A stretch of DNA of 64,000 nt from JAKQIM01 sp029557965 (lineage in GTDB: Bacteria > Chloroflexota > Anaerolineae > Anaerolineales > UBA4823), in the NCBI GenBank assembly GCA_035341015.1, contig DAOQUL010000013.1, positions 7,866-71,865 of the forward strand, in the 5' to 3' direction. The notes under the pieces are model-generated. The model was not told the DNA's origin and searched no databases. It saw only the letters and a program-made list of their open reading frames with translations. This document shows, in pieces, positions 1 to 6,990 of this stretch (the first letter of the stretch is position 1; each line of letters opens with the position of its first letter). The position numbers and the translations under genes were made by a program.

Positions 1-152
1 TGGAAATTGTGTTCCTTGGCAATGGCGCGCACCCGGTCTTTGGTCTCGTTGCAGATCAGGGAGCTGTCGCTCAGGGCGCGTGAAACCGTAGACTTGGAAA
101 CCCCAGCCAGCCGGGCGATATCTGCAATGGTGTGAACGCTTTTTTGACCCAT
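1..152 (-). CDS. LacI-family transcriptional regulator, N-terminal part (runs off the window)
   Basis: The ATG at 150-152 (minus strand) opens a frame that reads MGQKSVHTIADIARLAGVSK, then STVSRAL, and continues out of the window at base 1. This is the classic LacI/GalR helix-turn-helix: the first helix IADIARLAGV, the recognition helix starting SKSTVSRAL, then the hinge-side stretch with TKDRVRAIAKEH. Only about 50 residues are visible, so the sugar-binding domain and effector cannot be named. LacI-family proteins are usually sugar-responsive repressors that bind short palindromes with a central CG. Just such a palindrome lies at 168-181, next to this gene's own promoter, which suggests autoregulation. 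Family assignment is firm; the regulon is unknown. Confidence 0.9.
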   Translation of the reverse strand, partial: MGQKSVHTIADIARLAGVSKSTVSRALSDSSLICNETKDRVRAIAKEHNF

Positions 153-167
153 GATCAACCTGTTCTC

Positions 168-181
168 TGCAACCGGTTGCA
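168..181. promoter_or_regulatory. Putative LacI-family operator (perfect 14-bp palindrome)
   Basis: TGCAACCGGTTGCA is a perfect palindrome with the central CG typical of LacI/GalR operators. It begins immediately downstream of the -10 box of the repressor promoter and covers the expected transcription start, 16 bp before the repressor start codon. A bound repressor would block its own transcription. Autoregulation is inferred from position and symmetry. Confidence 0.7.
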
Positions 182-210
182 TTATAATCCCGCCTGTTTC
201 ACTTTGTCAA
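181..210 (-). promoter_or_regulatory. Near-consensus sigma-70 promoter of the LacI-family gene
   Basis: On the minus strand TTGACA (205-210) and TATAAT (181-186) are both perfect consensus hexamers, separated by 18 bp. Transcription would start near 174, inside the palindromic operator, about 22 bp before the repressor ATG. Confidence 0.75.
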
Positions 211-233
211 GGGGATTGCTTAAGACGGGGGTT

Positions 234-372
234 GGGGTATTGCAGGGTGCAACGCCGCCCTGCAATACCCCAAATTTGTCTTTCTCCCCTACCAGGCTGG
301 CGGGGCCAGAAGGCGAAGCCCAAGACTTTCAATCTTAAGAAAGCCCTGGGCTTCAGATATCAGATTATCTGA
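234..372. repeat. Cluster of three inverted repeats in the divergent intergenic region
   Basis: The 341-bp gap between the LacI-family start and nfeD holds three hairpin-forming repeats. The first has two perfect 14-bp arms (234-247 and 258-271) around a 10-nt loop. The second pairs 315-322 with 347-354, extended inside by CTTTC/GAAAG. The third has 7-bp arms (353-359 and 366-372). None is followed by a clear T-tract in either direction, and no gene ends here, so ordinary termination of a visible gene is unlikely. They could be part of a leader, a small RNA or a regulator site. Confidence 0.5.
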
Positions 373-493
373 GGTGTTTGCCTTTTGATTGCGGGTATAC
401 TAAAAGTAGCGCAATGTTGGCTTGCCAGGGGCATGCCAGGCGCAGTTGTATAGAAAACTGATGTATAATCAACTTGCTACCCAGGAGGCTGCA

Positions 494-1105
494 ATGTCAA
501 TCGAATGGGCGCTTAGCCCAAATATTGCCTATTTGTTTTTGGTAGGGGGCTTCTTGTTGGCCATCATGGCCATCTTCTCGCCGGGCACGGGTATGCTGGA
601 GCTGACCGCGTTTGTGGCCTTGTTGGTCGCTGGCTGGCATATCTATCAACTTCCGTTCAACGTGTGGGCATTGGTTCTGCTGCTGCTGGGTGTCATCCCC
701 TTCTTACTGGCCGTGCGTAAGTCGCGCCAGTTGATCTACCTGGTGGTGGCGGTGGCGGCTTTTGTGCTCGGTTCGGCCTACCTGTTCCGCGGGTCTCAGT
801 GGTGGCTGCCGGGTGTCAACCCCTTCTTGGCGCTGGTGGTTTCGGTGATGGCGGGAGGTTTCATCTGGATTGCCACGGTCAAAGTGATGGAATCAGACCG
901 GGCGCGTCCGGCTCACTCGCTGGAAACGTTGCTCGGGGCGGTTGGCGAGGCCAAGACGGTCATCTATACAGAAGGTTCGGTGCAGGTAGAACGTGAATTG
1001 TGGAGCGCACGCAGTGAGAAACGCATCCCGGCGGGTCGTAAGGTGCGCATTTTGCGCCGGGAAGGGTTTATCCTCGACGTGGAAGAAATTTCAGAAAAGG
1101 AATAA
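494..1105 (+). CDS. nfeD: NfeD-family membrane protein (short form)
   Basis: The 203-residue protein starts at the ATG after the ribosome site AGGAGG (483-488). A longer in-frame start at 422 lacks one. It has about four hydrophobic segments (roughly residues 10-30, 35-50, 60-100, 105-135), then a soluble C-terminal beta-rich domain of the NfeD OB-fold type (from about residue 145, TLLGAVGEAKTVI onwards). It lacks the ClpP-like serine protease domain of long NfeD proteins. The next gene, 12 bp downstream, is a slipin/SPFH protein, which is the usual NfeD partner. In that family the pair is thought to organise membrane microdomains or protein quality control at the membrane. The substrate is unknown. 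Confidence 0.85.
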   Translation: MSIEWALSPNIAYLFLVGGFLLAIMAIFSPGTGMLELTAFVALLVAGWHIYQLPFNVWALVLLLLGVIPFLLAVRKSRQLIYLVVAVAAFVLGSAYLFRGSQWWLPGVNPFLALVVSVMAGGFIWIATVKVMESDRARPAHSLETLLGAVGEAKTVIYTEGSVQVERELWSARSEKRIPAGRKVRILRREGFILDVEEISEKE

Positions 1106-1117
1106 GGAGAAAAGTAT

Positions 1118-2023
1118 ATGAACATTGAACCTTTGCTTGGAAGCGGCGCACTGTGCCTGGTGGGCGCGGTGTTGGTGATTGGCATTGCTTTCTTGGCCAG
1201 CGCCATTCGCGTCGTCCCCGAATACCAGCGCCTGGTGGTCTTCCGCCTGGGGCGCTGCGTTGGCACCAAAGGCCCTGGCCTGGTGCTGTTGATCCCCGTG
1301 ATCGACCGCGGGGTGACGGTGGACTTGCGCGAGCAGGTGCGCGAAATCCCGCACCAGACCTCCATCACCAAAGATAACGCCCCCATCTCGATCGACTTCT
1401 TGTGGTACTACAAGGTGCTCGATCCTACCGAAAGCGTGCTGCAGGTGGGTAACTTTGAGGCGGCAGCCCAGGGTATGGCTACCACCACCCTGCGTGCCGT
1501 CATCGGCGGTATCCCGCTGGACGACGTGCTTTCAGAGCGCGAGCATATCAACAACATGCTGCGCACCCGCCTGGACGAGGTGACCGAGCGCTGGGGTGTT
1601 AAGGTGACCAACGTTGAAATCCGCGAGATCATCCCGCCGCGTGAAGTTCAAGAAGCCATGAACCGCCAGATGTCGGCTGAGCGTGTCCGCCGCGCCGTGG
1701 TGACCGAATCGACCGGTACGCGTGAAGCAGCCATCAACGTGGCCGAGGGCGATAAGCAGTCGAACATCTTGCGCGCCGAAGGCGAGAAGCAGTCGGCCAT
1801 CCTCAAGGCTGAGGGTGAGCGCTCGGCCCAGCTCTTGCGCGCCGAAGGTTTTGCTGCCGCCCTGGATCGCATCTTCTCGATTGCCAAGACGGTCGATCAG
1901 AAGACCATGACCCTGCAGTACTTCGAAACTCTCAAGGACATTGGTGCCAGCCCATCCACCAAGTACATCTTCCCGATGGAATTCACGGGCATGCTGCAGA
2001 ACTTCTTAAAGGGCGACAAGTAA
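1118..2023 (+). CDS. Slipin (stomatin-like SPFH/band 7 protein)
   Basis: The 301-residue protein has one N-terminal membrane anchor (about residues 10-30), then the SPFH/band 7 domain beginning VVPEYQRLVVFRLGR, with the slipin hallmarks GPGLVLLIPVID and WGVKVTNVEIREI. After it comes a coiled coil made of repeated units (EGDKQSNILRAEGEKQSAIL and similar) that in this family drives oligomerisation. Its start follows AAGGAGAAAAGT. It sits 12 bp after nfeD, so the two are almost surely co-transcribed. It probably forms membrane-bound ring assemblies with NfeD. Identification is strong; the client process is unknown. Confidence 0.92.
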   Translation: MNIEPLLGSGALCLVGAVLVIGIAFLASAIRVVPEYQRLVVFRLGRCVGTKGPGLVLLIPVIDRGVTVDLREQVREIPHQTSITKDNAPISIDFLWYYKVLDPTESVLQVGNFEAAAQGMATTTLRAVIGGIPLDDVLSEREHINNMLRTRLDEVTERWGVKVTNVEIREIIPPREVQEAMNRQMSAERVRRAVVTESTGTREAAINVAEGDKQSNILRAEGEKQSAILKAEGERSAQLLRAEGFAAALDRIFSIAKTVDQKTMTLQYFETLKDIGASPSTKYIFPMEFTGMLQNFLKGDK

Positions 2024-2048
2024 TTTCTCACACCGAAAGTGGTCGATG

Positions 2049-2080
2049 GGGTGCACCAGGCGTACACGTCTGGTGCACCC
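2049..2080. terminator. Hairpin between slipin and acetyltransferase genes
   Basis: Perfect 11-bp arms (2049-2059 and 2070-2080, GGGTGCACCAG and its complement) enclose a 10-nt loop 26 bp after the slipin stop codon. There is no long T-run after it. It probably ends or attenuates the nfeD-slipin transcript. Confidence 0.5.
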
Positions 2081-2096
2081 TGCCTGTATCTTTGCC

Positions 2097-2558
2097 ATGA
2101 CTGCCGAACAAGCCCCCCACAGCCCCTATGTGATTGAGCCAGCCGGTATCCGCGACCTGGGCGCCTTGCGCCGCGTGGAACAGATTTGTTTTCCGCTCGA
2201 TGCCTGGCCCCTGCTAGACTTGATCGGCGTGCTGACCTTCCCGGCTGTGGTGCGCCTCAAGGCCACCTGCGATGGGCAGATGGTGGGCTTTATCGCCGGA
2301 GACGTGCGCTCAAGCGAAGGCCTGGCCTGGATTGCCACGGTGGGCGTGCTGCCCGAATACCGCGGGCGCGGCATTGGCGCCGCTTTGCTCGAAGCCTGTG
2401 AAGCGCGCATTCCTTTGAAAACCATCCGGCTGTGTGTGCGCCGGAGCAACGAAACCGCCATCCGGCTGTACGAGCGTTTTGGGTACACCAGGCTGGGTGA
2501 GTGGACCCGCTATTACCACGATGGTGAAACAGCCCTGGTAATGGAGAAGAGACGTTAA
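2097..2558 (+). CDS. GNAT-family acetyltransferase, RimI-like
   Basis: The predicted 153-residue protein has the GNAT fold: the acetyl-CoA pyrophosphate loop VLPEYRGRGIGAALLEA (about residues 84-100, R-G-x-G-I/A signature), the preceding strand LAWIATVGV, and the C-terminal block ETAIRLYERFGYTRLGEW typical of RimI-type N-alpha-acetyltransferases. A longer frame starts at 2046, but that would translate the hairpin at 2049-2080, so the ATG at 2097 (MTAEQAP) is preferred. No good ribosome site is seen. The acceptor could be a protein N-terminus, but this is not provable here. Confidence 0.8.
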   Translation: MTAEQAPHSPYVIEPAGIRDLGALRRVEQICFPLDAWPLLDLIGVLTFPAVVRLKATCDGQMVGFIAGDVRSSEGLAWIATVGVLPEYRGRGIGAALLEACEARIPLKTIRLCVRRSNETAIRLYERFGYTRLGEWTRYYHDGETALVMEKRR

Positions 2559-2565
2559 TATCCGA

Positions 2566-2571
2566 TATAAT
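2566..2571 (+). promoter_or_regulatory. -10 box TATAAT, 6 nt before the rnd start codon
   Basis: A perfect TATAAT ends six bases before the ATG at 2578, so transcription would start at or within a base or two of the start codon. No Shine-Dalgarno is present. This predicts a leaderless mRNA. No convincing -35 is seen. Confidence 0.55.
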
Positions 2572-2577
2572 AAGCGC

Positions 2578-3714
2578 ATGGGAAATTCAAAGCCAAACAG
2601 TTCACACTTTATTACCAAACCCGATGCGCTGCTGGAACTGGCGAGCCTGCTGGGCCGCCAGAAGATCGTGGGGGTCGATACCGAATCGAACAGCCTGTTT
2701 GCCTATCAAGAACAGGTTTGCCTGGTGCAATTCTCGACTATTGAAGAAGATTACCTGGTAGACCCGCTGGCCCTGGCCGATCTTTCGCCGCTGGCGGATC
2801 TGTTTGCAAACCCACGCATCGAGAAGGTTTTCCACGCCGCAGAGTATGACCTGATCTGCCTGCGGCGTGATTTTGGTTTCAGCTTTGCCAACTTGTTTGA
2901 TACCATGCTGGCAGGGCGCATCTTAGGCTTCAAAGAGGTCGGCCTGGGGTCCATGCTAGAGACCTTTTATGGCGTGCAGGCAGATAAACGCCAGCAGCGT
3001 GCCAACTGGGGCCAGCGTCCATTGACCCAGCCCCTGCTGGAATATGCCATGCTCGACACCCATTACTTGATCTCGCTGCGCGACCGCCTGGAAGCAGAGC
3101 TGGACGCGGCCGGCCTGCTGCCCCTGGCGCAGGAAGATTTCCGCCGCCTTTGCCTGGCGGAGCCCAATTCAACCGAGGAGACGCGCGAGCCATTCTGGCG
3201 CATCAGCGGCGCACATGATCTTTCGCCTCAGCAGGCGGCGGTGTTGAAAGAATTGTCCAGGTACCGCGATCAAGTTGCCCTCCAGCTAGACCGGCCTTTG
3301 TTCAAGGTCATTGGCAACCAGACCCTGATCGCCCTGGCCCAGGCCTGCCCGCCGGACCTGGAAGCGCTGCGGGGGCTGCCGGGCATGTCGCCTCACCAGA
3401 TCCACAAGCACGGGCCGGCCCTCCTCGAGGCCGTGCAGCGCGGCCTGGCTGCCCAGCCAATCCACCCGCCGCGCACCCCGCGCCCAGATGAGCATTACCT
3501 GTCGCGCCTGGAGGCCCTGCGCGAGTGGCGCAAGCTCAAGGGGCGTGAGTTGGAGGTTGAGTCAGATGTGGTCTTGCCGCGTGACCTGCTCTACCGGTTG
3601 GCCGCCGAAGACCCTCGCCAGCCGGCTCAGCTCCAGCAGGTACTGCACGACTCGCCCTGGCGCATGGAACATTTCGGTTCCCAGATCCTGGCCGTTTTGA
3701 GCAAGAAACATTAA
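2578..3714 (+). CDS. rnd: Ribonuclease D (DEDDy 3'-5' exoribonuclease with HRDC domains)
   Basis: The 378-residue protein has the three DEDDy exonuclease motifs: VGVDTESNSL (Exo I, D and E), HAAEYDLICLRRDF (Exo II) and YAMLDTHYL (Exo III, Y and D). Two HRDC nucleic-acid-binding regions follow (about residues 205-290 and 300-375). Length and domain order match bacterial RNase D, which trims the 3' ends of tRNA and other structured RNAs. The gene seems to be leaderless. Ten bases downstream lies a second RNase gene of the beta-CASP class, so the two probably form an RNA-processing operon. Confidence 0.9.
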   Translation: MGNSKPNSSHFITKPDALLELASLLGRQKIVGVDTESNSLFAYQEQVCLVQFSTIEEDYLVDPLALADLSPLADLFANPRIEKVFHAAEYDLICLRRDFGFSFANLFDTMLAGRILGFKEVGLGSMLETFYGVQADKRQQRANWGQRPLTQPLLEYAMLDTHYLISLRDRLEAELDAAGLLPLAQEDFRRLCLAEPNSTEETREPFWRISGAHDLSPQQAAVLKELSRYRDQVALQLDRPLFKVIGNQTLIALAQACPPDLEALRGLPGMSPHQIHKHGPALLEAVQRGLAAQPIHPPRTPRPDEHYLSRLEALREWRKLKGRELEVESDVVLPRDLLYRLAAEDPRQPAQLQQVLHDSPWRMEHFGSQILAVLSKKH

Positions 3715-3724
3715 GGAGATTGGT

Positions 3725-5122
3725 ATGAGAATTACATTTCATGGTGCAGCGCAAACCGTAACCGGCTCTCAATATGTGTTGGAAATCAATGGATCTACCC
3801 TGTTGTTAGAATGTGGGCTGTACCAGGGGCGGCGCCAAGAGGCCGCTGAACGCAACCGCAGCCTGGGCTTTAACCCCAAAGATATTGATGCGGTCATCCT
3901 TTCGCACGCCCATATCGATCACAGCGGTAACCTGCCGACCCTGGTGCGGGATGGCTTCCGCGGCCACATCTATGCCACGCATGCCACTGCTCACCTGAGC
4001 AACATCATGCTGATGGATGCCGGCTACATCCAAGAATCGGATGCCAAGTTTGTCAACAAGCGCAATGCCAAGGCCGGTCTGCCCCTGGTTGAACCGCTCT
4101 ATACCCAAGAAGACGCCGCCATGGTGGCTCAATACTTTGAGAGCATGGATTACGACGAGCCGTTTGAGCCCGCGCCGGGGGTGGTGGCGCGCCTGGTGGA
4201 TGCTGGGCATATCCTCGGGTCGGCCTCGGTGGTGATGGAAATCGAAGAGAAGGGGCAAAAGCATACCCTGTGGTTCTCTGGCGATATTGGGCGGCGCAAG
4301 CTGCCCCTGCTGCGCGACCCGGTCTTGCCAACTCATGCCGATTACATGCTCATGGAATGCACCTACGGCGACAAGCCGCACCGCGACCCTGAGCAGGCCT
4401 ATATTGAACTGCGCCAGGTGGTCTCGCACACCCTTAAGCGCGGCGGCAAGGTCATCATCCCGGCCTTTGCCGTGGGCCGCACGCAAGAGCTGGTCTATAA
4501 CTTTCACCAAATGGTGGAAAACCACGAGATCCCCTCTGTCCCGGTCTATGTGGACAGCCCGTTGGCGGTCAACGCCACCGATGTGTTTAAGAAGCACAAA
4601 GAATGTTTCGATGCTGAGACGCAGGCATTTATCAGCCAGGATAAGCACCACACTGCCTTGGGTTTTGATCGCCTGGTGTATACTCGCTCGGTGGAAGAAT
4701 CAAAGGCGTTAAACGATCGCAAAGATCCCATGATCATTATCTCAGCCTCGGGCATGGCAGAGGCCGGGCGCATCCTGCACCATTTGCGCAATAACATCGA
4801 AAACCCGCTCAATACCATCCTGATCGTGGGCTGGCAGGCGCCTTATACCCTGGGCCGCCGCCTGGCCGACCGCCAAACGGAGGTCAAGATCTTTGGCGAA
4901 ACCTTCCAGCGCAAGGCCGATGTCTCGACCATCGGCGGCCTGTCGGCCCATGCCGGGCAAGACCTGTTGATGGAATACGCCTTGAATCTCAAAGGCCAGC
5001 TTAAGCAGCTCTTCTTGATCCATGGTGAGCCGGATGCAGCTGGTGCCTTGCGCGAAAAGCTGGTGGCAGGCGGCCTGGATCGCATTTCGTACCCCGAGCG
5101 AGGCGAGTCGGTGGAGCTTTAA
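3725..5122 (+). CDS. Beta-CASP metallo-beta-lactamase-fold RNase (CPSF/YSH1-like)
   Basis: The 465-residue protein opens with the metallo-beta-lactamase fold. The zinc motif SHAHIDHSGNLP is at about residues 59-70, followed by DAGHILGSASVV and GDIGRRKLPLL, then the beta-CASP domain (ECTYGDKPH; PAFAVGRTQELVYNFH; ISASGMAEAGRILHHL) and the final zinc-ligand segment GGLSAHAGQDLLMEY. This is the CPSF-73/YSH1 branch of single-stranded RNA endo/exonucleases. The start follows TAAGGAGATTGGT. The gene is 10 bp after rnd. Some annotations call these proteins MBL-fold hydrolase or RNA-metabolising exonuclease. The family is certain; its RNA targets are not. Confidence 0.9.
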   Translation: MRITFHGAAQTVTGSQYVLEINGSTLLLECGLYQGRRQEAAERNRSLGFNPKDIDAVILSHAHIDHSGNLPTLVRDGFRGHIYATHATAHLSNIMLMDAGYIQESDAKFVNKRNAKAGLPLVEPLYTQEDAAMVAQYFESMDYDEPFEPAPGVVARLVDAGHILGSASVVMEIEEKGQKHTLWFSGDIGRRKLPLLRDPVLPTHADYMLMECTYGDKPHRDPEQAYIELRQVVSHTLKRGGKVIIPAFAVGRTQELVYNFHQMVENHEIPSVPVYVDSPLAVNATDVFKKHKECFDAETQAFISQDKHHTALGFDRLVYTRSVEESKALNDRKDPMIIISASGMAEAGRILHHLRNNIENPLNTILIVGWQAPYTLGRRLADRQTEVKIFGETFQRKADVSTIGGLSAHAGQDLLMEYALNLKGQLKQLFLIHGEPDAAGALREKLVAGGLDRISYPERGESVEL

Positions 5123-5123
5123 A

Positions 5124-6365
5124 GTGAAGGGTTGGTCTTGTTTTCGAAAAGCGTCCCTGGCCCAAGCGGCTGGCTGGGCGCTTTTCGTTTGTTTGCTGGC
5201 GGCCTGCCATTCCGCCCCGCCCGCACCCGCCGGGCAGCTTACGCTCACTGCGCCTGGTTCAACCGCTTTGCCGCCCGGCCCGCTGCCCTCCATAACTGCC
5301 CCGGCCCAGGCTGATCCGCCCGGGCCTGCCTCTTCCACACCCACCCCGCAGGCGGCCCAGCCCGCAGAGAGCGTTCCTTCTCCATCTCCACAGCCCACCG
5401 TGGTCAGTTCTGAGCCCGCCGCGGCTGAGCGCGCTCCGCTCCAATACCCTGCCTGGTACCTGGTGCAGGCCCTGGCCTGGTCGCCTGACGGCAGCCTGCT
5501 GGCGGTGTCTGCCGGAGAGAAGATTTATATCTATGCCACTGCCGACATGGCACAGCGCCAGGTCTTAGAGACGGGCGTGTGGGCCAGCCGCCTGGCGTTT
5601 CAACCCCAGGGGCCAGATGGGCGCGGGGTGCTGGCCTTTGGCGGGACGGATGGCTCTTTGCAGTTCTGGGACGTGTCGAGCGGCGAGCGGATCTGCGCCT
5701 TGCAAGCCCACCGCCACGGCACCAACAGCCTGGACTTTCGCCCCGACGGACAGGTGCTGGCATCCTCTGGCAATGATGCTATGCTGCGCCTGTGGGATGT
5801 CTCTGCCCTGGCCGCGCCGGGCGGCGCAGAGCCGGGGACTTGCCCGGTGACCGAGCTGGCAGAGATGATCGGCGGGGCCTACGGGGTGCCGGCAGTAGCC
5901 TTCAGCCCTGATGCTGCCCTGGTTGCCGCTGCGGATGGGCAAGATATCCGCCTGCGCGACCCCGCCACCCAGCGCCTGGACCGTACCTTGCGCGGCGAGT
6001 CTTCGATGTTTGCGTTGGCCTTCAGCCCCAATGGCAGCTTGCTGGCGGCAGGTGAGATGCGTAGCACTGTGCGGGTGTGGGATGTGCAGACTAATGAGAC
6101 GCTCTTGGCGTTATCACCGCCTGCCGCAGCGCGGGTCTTTATCTGGAGCCTGGCCTTCAGCCCCGATGGCAGTTGGCTGGCGGCTGGCGGCAGTGATGGT
6201 TGGGTGCGGCTGTGGGAGATGCCTTCTGGCAGGCTGGCTTATGCGGCTCGCCTGCACGCCGGCGGTGTGAGCACCCTGGCCTTCAGCCCTGATGGCCGCC
6301 TGTTGGCCTCGGGCGGCCTGGATGCGGTGGTCAACTTTACCTTAACCGATACGATGACGAAGTGA
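5124..6365 (+). CDS. WD40-repeat lipoprotein (seven-bladed beta-propeller)
   Basis: The start is placed at GTG 5124, one base after the previous stop, with GGAG seven bases upstream. It gives a basic n-region (KGWSCFRKAS), a hydrophobic core and the lipobox LLAAC, so the 413-residue protein should be a lipoprotein. A Pro/Ala/Thr-rich linker follows (to about residue 105), then seven WD-type repeats recognisable by AxSPDG...xWD blocks, enough for one closed propeller. The last blade ends abnormally with NFTLTDTMTK rather than a WD strand, because its final codons lie in the long palindrome at 6346-6395. It is probably a scaffold at the outer face of the membrane; no partner can be named. Confidence 0.85.
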   Translation: MKGWSCFRKASLAQAAGWALFVCLLAACHSAPPAPAGQLTLTAPGSTALPPGPLPSITAPAQADPPGPASSTPTPQAAQPAESVPSPSPQPTVVSSEPAAAERAPLQYPAWYLVQALAWSPDGSLLAVSAGEKIYIYATADMAQRQVLETGVWASRLAFQPQGPDGRGVLAFGGTDGSLQFWDVSSGERICALQAHRHGTNSLDFRPDGQVLASSGNDAMLRLWDVSALAAPGGAEPGTCPVTELAEMIGGAYGVPAVAFSPDAALVAAADGQDIRLRDPATQRLDRTLRGESSMFALAFSPNGSLLAAGEMRSTVRVWDVQTNETLLALSPPAAARVFIWSLAFSPDGSWLAAGGSDGWVRLWEMPSGRLAYAARLHAGGVSTLAFSPDGRLLASGGLDAVVNFTLTDTMTK

Positions 6366-6395
6366 CCGGCGCCGGTCACTTCGTCATCGTATCGG
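6346..6395. terminator. Perfect 50-bp palindrome at two convergent gene ends
   Basis: Bases 6346-6370 are the exact reverse complement of 6371-6395, with no loop bases and no mismatch. It contains the stop codons of both the WD40 gene (6363-6365) and the opposing phosphatase gene (6376-6378). Both proteins therefore end in the same residues, DTMTK. It probably serves as a bidirectional terminator, though T-tracts are absent. Confidence 0.6.
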
Positions 6396-6990
6396 CTTCT
6401 TGCGCCAGGGGAATGGGCGGGTTCCAGTTTTTTGCAAACCGCAGGATGCGCCGGCGGATATACCAGGCGTGTGGATCGGCGATCGGGCGGCGTTCTTTGA
6501 TCGTGCGCATAGCCTGCTCGGCTGAATAGCCCTGCGCGATCAAGATGGCTGACCCCAGGGCCGGGGCGCGGTGCACCCCCGCCGCGCAGTGCACGTACAC
6601 CACCCGGCCCTGCTGGATGACTTCCAGCGCCGCCCGCACGCCTTTGTTCAGCGCATAAATGGGAATGGGCACCAGCGGGGTATCGAACACCGGCAGCCAC
6701 AGGGTCTTGAGAGGCTGGGGATAGCGGTCGCGAATGGGGGGCCGCTCGACGCGCAAATTGATCACCAACGCCACGTTCAAGCCCCGCAAGCGGAAGTAAT
6801 CGCTGGCGGAGGGGGTAGTGCCGATATACAGCGAGTCGGTTATTGGCGAAAAGTTCATACGCTGCGAAAAGTTCATGTCCGGCGTGATTTTTACGCCCGG
6901 CATGATGGCTACGCCCGGCGTGAGGTTTACGCCCGGCGTGAGGTTTACGCCCGGCGGCTTTCCGTTTCTACCCCGCTGCTGGCCTGGCAC
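6376..6990 (-). CDS. Dual-specificity-type protein phosphatase
   Basis: The C-terminal 160 residues form a cysteine-based phosphatase domain of the DSP/Tyr class: ITDSLYIGTTPSASDY, then the signature VHCAAGVHRAPALG (C-x5-R P-loop), then the helix SAEQAMRTIKERRP. The general-acid Asp is probably in VFDTP. The frame shown starts at GTG 6990 inside galK. ATGs at 6903, 6876 or 6858 are equally possible, and none has a strong ribosome site. The first 45 residues are encoded largely by an 18-bp tandem repeat and read as six-residue units such as PGVNLT. The gene follows galK and ends in the 50-bp palindrome. The substrate could be a phosphoprotein or another phosphoester. Confidence 0.75.
   Translation of the reverse strand: MPGQQRGRNGKPPGVNLTPGVNLTPGVAIMPGVKITPDMNFSQRMNFSPITDSLYIGTTPSASDYFRLRGLNVALVINLRVERPPIRDRYPQPLKTLWLPVFDTPLVPIPIYALNKGVRAALEVIQQGRVVYVHCAAGVHRAPALGSAILIAQGYSAEQAMRTIKERRPIADPHAWYIRRRILRFAKNWNPPIPLAQEADTMTK
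6848..6955. repeat. 18-bp tandem repeat, six degenerate copies, at the galK/phosphatase junction
   Basis: Six head-to-tail 18-mers run from 6848 to 6955. The last two (6920-6937, 6938-6955) are identical, GTGAGGTTTACGCCCGGC, and divergence grows toward 6848. Because the unit is a multiple of three, it keeps the phosphatase frame open and encodes a six-residue repeat. The array also holds the last codons and stop of galK (6945-6947). Confidence 0.85.

Noticed and set aside
132..372. Two overlapping short plus-strand frames (68 and 73 residues) in the first intergenic region
   Set aside because: They read through the promoter, operator and hairpins, with no ribosome site and no conserved features.
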